NCBI RefSeq assembly: GCF_015210005.1
Contig: NZ_MU158697.1
Span: 1 to 64,000, forward strand
DNA: 64,000 nucleotides
Reading direction: 5' to 3'
Source of the DNA: Sphingobacterium hungaricum
GTDB lineage: Bacteria > Bacteroidota > Bacteroidia > Sphingobacteriales > Sphingobacteriaceae
Shown here: in pieces, positions 9,961 through 18,305 of the stretch
Layout: every line of letters begins with the position of its first letter
Position numbering within the stretch: the first letter of the stretch is position 1
Made by a program: the position numbers and the translations under genes
Notes under the pieces: generated by a model
Databases searched by the model: none
Seen by the model: only the letters and a program-made list of their open reading frames with translations
What the model was told of the DNA's origin: nothing

Positions 9961-10120
9961 GATATGAGACGGGAGATTTGAGATTTGAGAAAATTGCATA
10001 ACTTATTATTGCTCCGTAGGAGCAAAATGTTTGTAGAAAGAATATCCCTTTGAAATTTGTGCTCCGTAGGCGCCCAACCTTTTTGAGATTTAGGATGAGT
10101 AGATTTGAGATATGAGATTT
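9961..10120. repeat. dispersed GAGATTTGAGATATGAG microrepeats flanking a GCTCCGTAGGAGC palindrome pair
   Basis: Two blocks (9961-9990 and 10085-10120) are built from GAGATTTGA/GATATGAGA words that also occur at 17564-17594 and 34264-34283. Between them, GCTCCGTAGGAGC (10011-10023, a perfect palindrome with GTA loop) recurs 50 nt later as a degenerate GCTCCGTAGGCGC (10061-10073). This is intergenic REP-like DNA of a kind common in Sphingobacteriia; it contains no gene. Confidence 0.65.
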
Positions 10121-10130
10121 AGTTTCAAGT

Positions 10131-10159
10131 AAAATGCCTCCAAAAAGTAGAGGCATTTT
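10131..10159. terminator. bidirectional rho-independent terminator
   Basis: AAAATGCCTC / GAGGCATTTT form a perfect 10-bp stem with A and T flanks on each side. It sits between the convergent namA and thioesterase genes and can serve both. Confidence 0.75.
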
Positions 10160-10161
10160 AA

Positions 10162-10587
10162 TTAAGAAAATTCTTCAACACCTAAATTTTCTAAAACCGG
10201 TGTTGGCTTTTTATCTTCGCCGATCGCGACGAATGAGAAGACGCCTGAAATCGCCAGCTCGCGACCATCAACATACATGTCTTCCAAAAAGATATCTACA
10301 CGAACTTTGATGCTCGTGCGCCCGACATGAATGACTTCCGCAATTGCTTCAATCATGCTCCCAGATGGAATTGCCTTTTTGAAATCAATTCGGTCTGAAG
10401 AGACCGTGACCAATGTTTTGCGGCAAAATCGAGTTGCACACATAAATGCCGTTTCATCCATTAAAGCCATTGCTTTTCCACCAAACAAGGTATCGTGATG
10501 ATTTGTCGTGAATGGAAAAACAGTCATAAAATGGCGCGTAATGGACTGTTCAATACGCTCTGCTACCGTCATATCAGAAATATTCAA
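10162..10587 (-). CDS. acyl-CoA thioesterase, hotdog fold (YciA/BACH type)
   Basis: A 141-residue single hotdog domain. The segment NHHDTLFGGKAMALMDETAF (residues about 29-48) carries the active-site loop and helix of the YciA/BACH acyl-CoA hydrolases, and VSSDRIDFKKAIPSGS is the second conserved strand. It hydrolyses acyl-CoA to free acid and CoA, with broad chain-length range in relatives. It starts 10 nt downstream of the MutS-like gene's end, so they may be cotranscribed. Substrate cannot be deduced. Confidence 0.88.
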   Translation of the reverse strand: MNISDMTVAERIEQSITRHFMTVFPFTTNHHDTLFGGKAMALMDETAFMCATRFCRKTLVTVSSDRIDFKKAIPSGSMIEAIAEVIHVGRTSIKVRVDIFLEDMYVDGRELAISGVFSFVAIGEDKKPTPVLENLGVEEFS

Positions 10588-10597
10588 TTTAATAAAA

Positions 10598-12397
10598 TTA
10601 TAATTTATCTACATCAATGCCTATACCCTTTAACAGCATTGACGCGTTAAAAATCGTACAAGCACCCTCCTTTAATTTGTAATCAAATATCATTTCTCCA
10701 TCTTTGACCTGAATGTCAAAATGAAAATTATGTATTTGATCGTATTCATCGGCTAGGGAAGCCAATTGCAAATCATGCGTGGCAACCATACCTTTACCTT
10801 CTAACGAAAGCAATTTTTTAATAATGGCCTTCGAGCCTAAATATTTATCAACTGAATTCGTTCCTCTAAGCATTTCATCGATGATGAAAAAACTTGTTTT
10901 ATCGGCTTCTACAGTTTGGAGAATGTATTTCATTCTATCCAATTCCGCTTTAAACGTTGATGTGCTTTCATTCAGCGAATCCTTGATTCGCATATAACTG
11001 ATCAAGGAGTAAATCGGTGTTGAAAATTGCTTTGCACAAACAACAGCTCCTGCATACGCCAACACCGCATTAATGCCCACAGTTCGTAAAAACGTACTTT
11101 TACCAGCCATGTTTGAACCGGTGATCAATGCAATGCGATGATCTTGGTTCGTATAGTCATTGGCCACCGCCACATCAGAATGGATCAGCGGATGATTAAT
11201 TTCATCGCAAGAAAGCTTATCTTCCAAAGGATTTGCCAAAATTGTAGGCGTACCCCAATCTGGATGATTTCTTTTGAGAATCGCTAAACTATTTAATGCT
11301 TCTATTTCGGCGATGACGTCGAAAGCACGCAACACAATGTCTTCATTTTCTTTTTTCCAGGCGATGATCGCCATGACTTGCTTAAAATCCCATAGAAAAA
11401 TAATGTTTAAAATCGTTGCCATAAACATATTGTTTCGGGCATCAAGTTTATTGATCAAGGAAGACAATTGATCGATCGAAGACGAAATCTTCTTGTCTTT
11501 TAGCAAGATTTTTTGCTGCAGTTCTTTATTTCTTTTGGCATTCCAAGTTCTGCTCTCTACCAATGCAATTGCGTCAGCATAGGATTTCAGGAGCTCGCCA
11601 ACCTTGTCGATTTTACTCGAAAACACGCCAATTCGTCCCGCCTGAGACATCGCTGCGAACAAATGCAACAACGCTAGAATAGCCATGTAACCCCAAACCG
11701 GATAAATAAAAACAGAAACTAAAACTCCAGCTATAAAAATAAATGGCGAAGCCAATACATAATAGTTCAACAATGTTGAACCAAAATTAAATGCCGAATC
11801 TTTAAAGTAGCGTGTTAGGAAAGACTTAATCTCAATCTTTTGCTCCAAATTAAATAATAGTTTCGACTGAAAGTCTTGACTCCATTCTACATTTTCGGCC
11901 AACTCGGCAACTGCTTGCTGACGCTCTAAAATTTCATCTCTTGCACTCGATTTCAAAAACCAATTTGACAGGATGGTATTGCCTAAAACTGTCGCACAGC
12001 GATTGACCAGCGTATACAAAGAATAGGAACCAAAAATATCCAAATCGGATGTATACGGATGATGACCATCTTCATGCGTTTCGCCTTTATTGTAAATGGT
12101 TTTCCGATCTTGCTTTAACGTAATTTCATTTTCATTTACACGCAAAAAAGCCATTCTTTCTAGCTTCAGTTTCTCCAATCTGCTCTGGCGATTGACTAAA
12201 AAGAAAAACAAAAGAACTAGCACAACTGTGCTGATGAGCACTAAAGAAACGTTATTGAGTTGAAAGGTGTAGAACAAAAAACCTGCACCAAAGACGATAA
12301 CCGCCAGTCGTGCTAAACTATTTTGTGTGATGGATTTATCTATTTTGTTGATTTCTGCTTGAGCAAGCTCACCGTTTTTTTTGTAGAATTCAATCAT
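10598..12397 (-). CDS. MutS-family ATPase with N-terminal membrane segments
   Basis: The 599-residue protein has only the lever/ATPase part of MutS: Walker A ITGSNMAGKSTFLRT near residues 423-437, Walker B FFIIDEMLRGTNSVD near 495-510, and a terminal MATHDLQLA switch. Mismatch-recognition domain I (the F-x-E motif) is absent. Instead the first 250 residues include hydrophobic pairs at about 33-70 and 215-250 that look like transmembrane helices. It is therefore not the mismatch-repair MutS; it belongs to a Bacteroidota MutS-like group of unknown function, perhaps acting on DNA or other cargo at the membrane. Confidence 0.8.
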   Translation of the reverse strand: MIEFYKKNGELAQAEINKIDKSITQNSLARLAVIVFGAGFLFYTFQLNNVSLVLISTVVLVLLFFFLVNRQSRLEKLKLERMAFLRVNENEITLKQDRKTIYNKGETHEDGHHPYTSDLDIFGSYSLYTLVNRCATVLGNTILSNWFLKSSARDEILERQQAVAELAENVEWSQDFQSKLLFNLEQKIEIKSFLTRYFKDSAFNFGSTLLNYYVLASPFIFIAGVLVSVFIYPVWGYMAILALLHLFAAMSQAGRIGVFSSKIDKVGELLKSYADAIALVESRTWNAKRNKELQQKILLKDKKISSSIDQLSSLINKLDARNNMFMATILNIIFLWDFKQVMAIIAWKKENEDIVLRAFDVIAEIEALNSLAILKRNHPDWGTPTILANPLEDKLSCDEINHPLIHSDVAVANDYTNQDHRIALITGSNMAGKSTFLRTVGINAVLAYAGAVVCAKQFSTPIYSLISYMRIKDSLNESTSTFKAELDRMKYILQTVEADKTSFFIIDEMLRGTNSVDKYLGSKAIIKKLLSLEGKGMVATHDLQLASLADEYDQIHNFHFDIQVKDGEMIFDYKLKEGACTIFNASMLLKGIGIDVDKL

Positions 12398-12479
12398 TTA
12401 TGTAAAATAAAAAACTTGGAAAAGCCAAGCGCGATTTTGTCAGCCATAAAAATAGGAAATATCCCACCTAAGTGAAAAC

Positions 12480-13136
12480 TTACCAGGCTTTATCGCCGAC
12501 CAAAGGTACGAAACGAAACGTATCCAATTCAATCCGTTCAAAATCATTTTCACCAACGCGAAGAATGGTGATCATTTTCTGGGATTGCTCATCCCCTACC
12601 GGAATGACTAATAAACCGCCTAATTTCAACTGTTGCAACATAACCTCTGGAACAAAAGGTGCTCCTGCTGTGACAATTATTTTATCATAAGGCGCATGCT
12701 CAGGAATTCCTTTGGAACCATCCCCGCAAAAAAACTGAGGTCTGTAGCCCATGTAAGGCAATACCTGAATCGTCCGGTTGTATAGATTTTCTTGGCGTTC
12801 GATGGTGTAGACTGTCGCGCCAAGCTCCAACAAAATGCAGGTTTGATAGCCAGAACCTGTGCCGATTTCTAGAATTTTGTCGCCTTTTTTTACGTGCAGC
12901 AGTTCAGATTGATAAGCAACCGTGTAGGGCTGAGAAATGGTCTGTCCATCTCCTATCGGAAATGCAATATCCCGATAAGCTTGGTTCCAAAAAGTTTCGT
13001 CGAAGAAAAAATGTCTAGGAACTTTTCCTATTGCCTTTAATACATTTTTGTCTTCAATACCTCTATTTTCTAAGAGTTTTACGAGTTGTTTTCGAGCCCC
13101 TTTCTCGCGGTAGTTGTCATCGAATTTGTATGCCAT
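12480..13136 (-). CDS. pcm: protein-L-isoaspartate O-methyltransferase
   Basis: The 218-residue cytoplasmic enzyme methylates L-isoaspartyl residues in damaged proteins using S-adenosylmethionine. The IGDGQTISQPYTVAYQSELL segment is the diagnostic PCMT substrate loop, and ILEIGTGSGYQTCILLELG is the SAM-binding motif I. IVTAGAPFVPE and the LVIPVGDEQSQ strand are also typical. Length is normal. It stands alone, 83 nt upstream of the MutS-like gene, and divergent from the DUF4886 gene. Confidence 0.95.
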   Translation of the reverse strand: MAYKFDDNYREKGARKQLVKLLENRGIEDKNVLKAIGKVPRHFFFDETFWNQAYRDIAFPIGDGQTISQPYTVAYQSELLHVKKGDKILEIGTGSGYQTCILLELGATVYTIERQENLYNRTIQVLPYMGYRPQFFCGDGSKGIPEHAPYDKIIVTAGAPFVPEVMLQQLKLGGLLVIPVGDEQSQKMITILRVGENDFERIELDTFRFVPLVGDKAW

Positions 13137-13254
13137 TGTTATCCAAAAATAGCATTGTTAAGCCATATTTAGGCAATTTAACTACAATATATTCTACCTG
13201 AGTGAGATAAAGTTTTGGAAATTGAGTAACTTAGAATCCTCAACAATATCCAAC

Positions 13255-14097
13255 ATGAAAAAACTCTCGCTCTTTATCATCATCCTGTTTGTTCAAATAA
13301 GTGTTTGCCTCGCTCAGATCAATGAAACGCTAAAAGTTTTGGCTATTGGCAATAGTTTTTCTGAAGATGCGATCGAACAGTACCTGCATGAATTGGCCTT
13401 AGCGGCGGATAAGCAGATCATTATCGGAAATTTATATATCGGAGGCGCGCCTTTGGATTTGCATGTGCAGAATTCCATCGAAAATAAAGATGCTTACAGC
13501 TATCGGAAGATTGGCCTAGATGGCAAAAAGGTTACCGTAGAAAAAGTAAGCCTTGAGAAAGCACTGCATGATGAAGATTGGGATTACGTCAGCCTACAGC
13601 AAGCAAGTCCCTTATCGGGAAAATATGATTTAATTATGGAAAGCCTCCCACTGCTCATCGGCTATGTACAGCAGCAAACCAGCGAAAACATAAAACTTAT
13701 TTTTCATCAAACATGGGCTTATCAGCAGGATTCAAAACACGATGGATTTAAAAATTACGATAGCAATCAGATGACCATGTACAAAAGCATCGCGAGCACA
13801 ACGAAAGAACTTGATAAGTCAGGCTTATTTGCGATGATCATTCCGTCAGGAACAGCGATCCAAAATGCGCGCACTAGCAGCATTGCTGACCATTTCACAC
13901 GCGATGGCTACCATTTGGAATTAAATTATGGACGATTTACGGTCGCTTGTACTTGGTACGAAAAATTATTTGGGCTGGATGTCAGAAAAAACTCGTACAG
14001 ACCTGAACAGGTCACTGAATTGCAAGCTAAAATCGCAAAAGAGGCGGCGCATAAAGCCGTCAAGAAACCTTACAAAATATCGAAGGTTAGGCTATAA
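13255..14097 (+). CDS. DUF4886 SGNH-like secreted hydrolase
   Basis: I place the start at ATG 13255, which gives the signal peptide MKKLSLFIIILFVQISVCLA; the longer frame from TTG 13222 would put a polar tail ahead of it. The mature part (about 260 residues) opens with VLAIGNSFSEDA, the GNSF block typical of DUF4886, and carries VSLQQASPLSG and IIPSGTAIQNAR blocks. A late DGYHLE supplies the Asp-x-x-His pair. These are SGNH-hydrolase-like esterase features, and deacetylation of a glycan is a reasonable guess. It is followed 47 nt later by a double CMD-like protein. Confidence 0.8.
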   Translation: MKKLSLFIIILFVQISVCLAQINETLKVLAIGNSFSEDAIEQYLHELALAADKQIIIGNLYIGGAPLDLHVQNSIENKDAYSYRKIGLDGKKVTVEKVSLEKALHDEDWDYVSLQQASPLSGKYDLIMESLPLLIGYVQQQTSENIKLIFHQTWAYQQDSKHDGFKNYDSNQMTMYKSIASTTKELDKSGLFAMIIPSGTAIQNARTSSIADHFTRDGYHLELNYGRFTVACTWYEKLFGLDVRKNSYRPEQVTELQAKIAKEAAHKAVKKPYKISKVRL

Positions 14098-14144
14098 TAA
14101 TTTAAATTGAAATAGCGTTCTAAGAAAAATTGATCGGATAGGCC

Positions 14145-15038
14145 ATGATCAACATAGGTAGACATAGTATTTTATTTTTTGTCTTCACAACCCAAATCTG
14201 CTTGGTCCAAGAAAGCAACAAAGAAACCGCTGCCATGCAAACAGAACGATACAACAGAGGTTGGGAAAAATTAAAAGAAATTGACGGCGAAGCCGGCGAA
14301 AAGGTAATTCAATCCCTGAAAGACATTTCGCCCGATTTAGGAAGGTTTATTATCGAGTACGCATTTGGCGATGTGTATAGCCGAGATGGGCTCCATTTAA
14401 AATCGAAAGAAATCGCAGTCGTAGCCGCATTAACGGCAATGGGCAATGCACAGCCTCAATTGAAAGTACATTTACACGGCGCTTTAAATACAGGAAGCAC
14501 AATCAACGAAATAAAAGAAGTGATTTTGCAGATGGTCGTTTATTCGGGTTTCCCCAATAGCCTGAACTCCATGAACGCGTTTAAAGAAGTACTGTCAGAG
14601 CGAAAAGAACATGGATTGAATGATGAGATTGGAAAAGAGCCCTCAAATCTGCAGTCCGACAGCAGACTTGAACAAGGCGAAAAAGAATTATCAAAATTAG
14701 ACAGTTCACAAGTACAGCGATTACAAGATGCTTATCAAGAATTCGCTCCCGACTTGGTAAAATTGACCTTGGAATTTGGTTATGGCGATATCTTTTCGAG
14801 GGATAATCTGGATAAGAAACATCGGCAGATAGCGACCATCGCAGCTTTGACGGCCTTGGGAAATGCAAGTCCGCAGTTGAAATTCCATATCAATGCTGGA
14901 TTAAATATTGGACTTTCCATTGAGAATATCCGAGAAATCATGTTATTGATGACGGTTTACGCAGGCTTTCCTGCTGCAATTAATGGTACAAATGCATTGA
15001 AAGAAGCCGTTAATGAACGCTTAAAAGCAAAAGATTAA
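14145..15038 (+). CDS. tandem carboxymuconolactone-decarboxylase-like protein
   Basis: Two CMD domains occur in one 297-residue chain, at about residues 35-145 and 175-290. Each has the same signature: (Y/F)GD(V/I)(Y/F)SRD, then KEIAVVAALTAMGNAQPQL or RQIATIAALTALGNASPQL, and a terminal VYSGFP or VYAGFP. The AhpD CxxC redox pair is missing, so it is of the gamma-CMD rather than the AhpD type. An N-terminal hydrophobic stretch (residues 8-20) may be a signal peptide; alternatively translation begins at Met30 (14232) and the protein is cytoplasmic. The stop overlaps the convergent priA stop. Confidence 0.85.
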   Translation: MINIGRHSILFFVFTTQICLVQESNKETAAMQTERYNRGWEKLKEIDGEAGEKVIQSLKDISPDLGRFIIEYAFGDVYSRDGLHLKSKEIAVVAALTAMGNAQPQLKVHLHGALNTGSTINEIKEVILQMVVYSGFPNSLNSMNAFKEVLSERKEHGLNDEIGKEPSNLQSDSRLEQGEKELSKLDSSQVQRLQDAYQEFAPDLVKLTLEFGYGDIFSRDNLDKKHRQIATIAALTALGNASPQLKFHINAGLNIGLSIENIREIMLLMTVYAGFPAAINGTNALKEAVNERLKAKD

Positions 15039-17515
15039 TACGGATCTACATCCAATAAAACACGAACGCCATTGTTATTTTTATCCACCTGAAATAGCAC
15101 GATTGATTTAGTCAAAAATTCTTTGACTTTCGATACAGAGATTCCAACACGGTCGATTTTTAAGGTAATATTCTGAATGTATTGATTCCGAACCCGACTG
15201 ATCAATGGCGGTTCCGGACCAATTACGCGATGCGCTAGTTGTGTGCGGAGAAGTTGCGCCAAACGTTGCGCAGCATCCTGAGCGGTTTGTTGGCTGCTAT
15301 GTTTTAATGAGATTTGAATCAGCTTATAAAATGGCGGATAATGATAATTCTTCCGTTCGATAATTTCTTGATTGAACATGCCCTCGTAATCGTGATTAAC
15401 GACCTGTTGCAAAACCCGATGGTTTGGTGTGTAGGTTTGAATAATCACTTTACTTTCCGACTGCCGTCTGCCAGCGCGGCCAGCAACTTGAGAAAACAAA
15501 GTGAATGCACGTTCGTACGCCCTGAAATCCGGATAATTAATCATGGAATCTGCATTCAAAATCCCTATTAAATTTACGCGTCCAAAATCCAGTCCTTTTG
15601 CAATCATTTGTGTACCGATTAAAATATCGTATTCTTGCTCATCAAATGCGGTCAATATTTTATCGAAACCGTACTTTCCTTTTGTGGAATCCAAATCCAG
15701 CCGGGCAATGCGCGCCTTGGGCAATAATAGCTGCAATTCCTCTTCGACCCTTTCGGTTCCAAACCCTTTGCTATCAATATGCGGCATTCCGCAAGCTGGG
15801 CACACCGAAACGGGCGGTTCTGTATGTCCGCAATAATGGCAATGCAAATGATGTGTCGCTTTGTGGTAAGTTAAACTCACATCGCAATTCACGCATTTCG
15901 CTACCCAGCCACAGGTTTTGCATTGCAAAAATGGCGTATGACCTCTCCTGTTTTGGAATAGAATAATCTGTTCTTTTTTAGCAATGCTCTCTTCCATACT
16001 TCGCAGGAGCGTTCCTGTGAAATACGTGAACATATCATCTTTCCTACCTTCTTCGGTCATGTTCAGAATCTGAATGCTTGGTACTTCAGCATCGCCATAA
16101 CGCTCTTTCAATTCAACTAAAGCATATTTTTCGGCTTTCGCATTGTAGTAACTTTCAATCGAAGGCGTTGCCGAACCCAAAAGTATTTTTGAACCGAACT
16201 TAGAAGCTAAATAAATGGCCGTGTCGCGCGCATGGTAGCGAGGCGCTGGGTCTTGCTGTTTGTACGATGTTTCATGTTCCTCATCAACGATAATCAGTCC
16301 CAAATCTTGGAAAGGCAGAAATATAGATGAGCGGGCACCGACCACGACTTGAAACTCTTTGCTCATGACTTTGTGCCATACCTCGGCACGTTCATTGTCG
16401 TTAAATTTGGAATGGTAAACCCCCAATTTATTGCCAAAATATAATTTAAGGCGTTCGGTAATTTGCGTAGTTAATGCAATTTCAGGAAGCAGAAACAAAG
16501 CCGATTTTCCTGAAGCTAACATTTCCTCAATCAACCGAATATAAATCTGCGTTTTCCCTGAAGCAGTCACTCCATGCAATAACAGCACATCTTTTTCCGC
16601 AAAGCCACGATGAACTTCTTCCAAAGCGGTTTGCTGTGCCGGACTAAAGCTGTATTCTTTTTGAATATCCACGTCATATCCTGCAAACCGGCTTACGACC
16701 TTTTCATTGACGACAAATATTTCTTTATCAATCAACGCCTTCAAGGTACCAGCTGCGACTCCTGCGAGCTCCATCACTTCCTTACGGGAAATATCTTTCT
16801 TTACTTTTTGCAACTGAAAAAATGCCAAGACAGCATCTTGTTGTTTCTCTGCCTTATTTAATGAATCCAACAATTCTTTAAAACCTTCGGCATCAGAAAA
16901 TTCCGGATTTAAGGTTAAATATGCTTTTGTTTTAGCTTTATAGCGCTGCTTTATTTCTTCAGAAATCAGAATAAACCCTTTGTCAAAAAGCGATTTCAAC
17001 AATGGAAAAACAGATTTTTGACCAAGAATCTTCATCACATCACTGACTTTTAGTTCAGGTGCAATATCGAGCGCATCAAGCACCAAAAAAGCCTTATCTG
17101 AAAGTGTAGAGCGGTCTAATTCTGGATTATTGGAAGCAACAATTTTCGTTTCCGAAGCCATTTTCAGTGCTGCCGGCAACGCAGCCTGCATAATTTCGCC
17201 TAAATAGCACATGTAATAGGATGCCATCCAATCCCAAAGTTCCAGCTGTTTCGGAAGCACAATCGGCTGGTCATCCACTACATCTAAAATATACTTGGCT
17301 TCATATTTTTGCGGGGCTTCTTTTTGGATGCTTCGAACAATGGCGGAATATATTTTATTCCGTCCGAATTGCACAATCACTCGAACTCCGACTTGAATGC
17401 GGCTGTTTAAATCTTGAGGAACACGATAGGTATAGGTTTTCGCTATTGCCAAAGGCAAAATCACTTCAATAAATAAAGTACTATGATGGTCATCAAATAA
17501 TTCCTCGTTTGCCAT
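15035..17515 (-). CDS. priA: primosomal protein N' (replication restart helicase PriA)
   Basis: The 826-residue protein is a 3'-5' superfamily 2 helicase that rebuilds replication forks. The N-terminal DNA-binding part is followed by Walker A GVTASGKTQIYIRLIEEML, the DEEH box in IIVDEEHETSYKQQ, and LLGSATPSIES. A zinc-binding insertion (CKTCGWVAKCVNC, then CHYCGHT and CPACG) and the QMIAKGLDFGRVNLIG / QVAGRAGR helicase motifs follow. All eight zinc cysteines are present. The stop codon overlaps that of the convergent gene at 15036-15038. Confidence 0.97.
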   Translation of the reverse strand: MANEELFDDHHSTLFIEVILPLAIAKTYTYRVPQDLNSRIQVGVRVIVQFGRNKIYSAIVRSIQKEAPQKYEAKYILDVVDDQPIVLPKQLELWDWMASYYMCYLGEIMQAALPAALKMASETKIVASNNPELDRSTLSDKAFLVLDALDIAPELKVSDVMKILGQKSVFPLLKSLFDKGFILISEEIKQRYKAKTKAYLTLNPEFSDAEGFKELLDSLNKAEKQQDAVLAFFQLQKVKKDISRKEVMELAGVAAGTLKALIDKEIFVVNEKVVSRFAGYDVDIQKEYSFSPAQQTALEEVHRGFAEKDVLLLHGVTASGKTQIYIRLIEEMLASGKSALFLLPEIALTTQITERLKLYFGNKLGVYHSKFNDNERAEVWHKVMSKEFQVVVGARSSIFLPFQDLGLIIVDEEHETSYKQQDPAPRYHARDTAIYLASKFGSKILLGSATPSIESYYNAKAEKYALVELKERYGDAEVPSIQILNMTEEGRKDDMFTYFTGTLLRSMEESIAKKEQIILFQNRRGHTPFLQCKTCGWVAKCVNCDVSLTYHKATHHLHCHYCGHTEPPVSVCPACGMPHIDSKGFGTERVEEELQLLLPKARIARLDLDSTKGKYGFDKILTAFDEQEYDILIGTQMIAKGLDFGRVNLIGILNADSMINYPDFRAYERAFTLFSQVAGRAGRRQSESKVIIQTYTPNHRVLQQVVNHDYEGMFNQEIIERKNYHYPPFYKLIQISLKHSSQQTAQDAAQRLAQLLRTQLAHRVIGPEPPLISRVRNQYIQNITLKIDRVGISVSKVKEFLTKSIVLFQVDKNNNGVRVLLDVDPY

Positions 17516-17563
17516 TTCAACAAAAATAACAAAACATCAAGATAATACGTGTACAATATTTTT

Positions 17564-17594
17564 AGATGTGAGATTTGAGATGTGAGATTTGAGA
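17564..17594. repeat. AGATGTGAGATTTGAG microrepeat
   Basis: AGATGTGAGATTTGAG occurs twice in tandem (period 15-16 nt). The same words appear at 9961-9990, 10085-10120 and 34264-34283, always between genes. Confidence 0.6.
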
Positions 17595-17694
17595 ATTAAT
17601 GCTTATTATCAAATACCTAAAGTTTTCTCAGCAAAATTTAATTCCGCTGAAATCTTTCCACTCTTTTGAATTTTTCTTTTTTAATTTTTACTTA

Positions 17695-18084
17695 TTATGC
17701 CTTGTGCTTCATTGCAGCGACAAACAATCCAATCCATCCAACAATAAAAAACAAACCTCCTATCGGTGTGATTGGGCCTAAAAACGAACTATTTGTCCAT
17801 CCAATTAAGTCACGGACGCTCAATAAATACAAAGAACCCGAGAATAAGAAGATTCCGATAACGAATGCGATAAAAGAAACGCGAATGGATTGACTTTTTG
17901 CTCTAGAGAATGTAGATAAAAACAGAATGGCCAGCGTGTGATAAAAATGGTATTGATTAGCAGTCTTCCATGTGTCTATTTGGTATTCGCTTACTTCCCC
18001 CTCCAAACCATGCGCTCCGAAAGCACCGAGAATAACTGCTAAAAGCCCAAAAAGCGATGCAGTAAGTATGATTTGTTTATTCAT
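17695..18084 (-). CDS. DUF423 small membrane protein
   Basis: The 129-residue protein has four hydrophobic segments (about 5-22, 45-62, 70-90, 100-122). It matches the DUF423/YgdD family: an N-terminal LAVILGAFGAHGL, TANQYHFYHTLAIL in the second helix, and GPITPIGGLFFIVGWI in the last. Function is unknown throughout the family. It is a single gene with AT-rich flanks; no regulatory signal was recognised. Confidence 0.88.
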   Translation of the reverse strand: MNKQIILTASLFGLLAVILGAFGAHGLEGEVSEYQIDTWKTANQYHFYHTLAILFLSTFSRAKSQSIRVSFIAFVIGIFLFSGSLYLLSVRDLIGWTNSSFLGPITPIGGLFFIVGWIGLFVAAMKHKA

Positions 18085-18290
18085 GTATATGCAAAAAAAT
18101 TAAATCAATTAATAATTGTGGATAAATGTAAAAAATATAGCTTAAATACCTGTCATTTTTTTCCGAATCTGTCTGTTTTTAGACATTGGGAATAGCTAAG
18201 TACATTCATCCAAGCGTAGAAAGAGGCATCTTAATTGGCATTTTTTGTTAAAAATGAATACCACATGAATTAAATTAGTTATTAATTAAG

Positions 18291-18298
18291 TACGTTTG
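18291..18298 (+). promoter_or_regulatory. -7 box close to the start codon
   Basis: TACGTTTG matches TAnnTTTG and ends 7 nt before the ATG at 18306, predicting a leader of only a few nucleotides or none. No obvious TTG at -33. Confidence 0.5.
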
Positions 18299-18305
18299 TA
18301 CTAAC

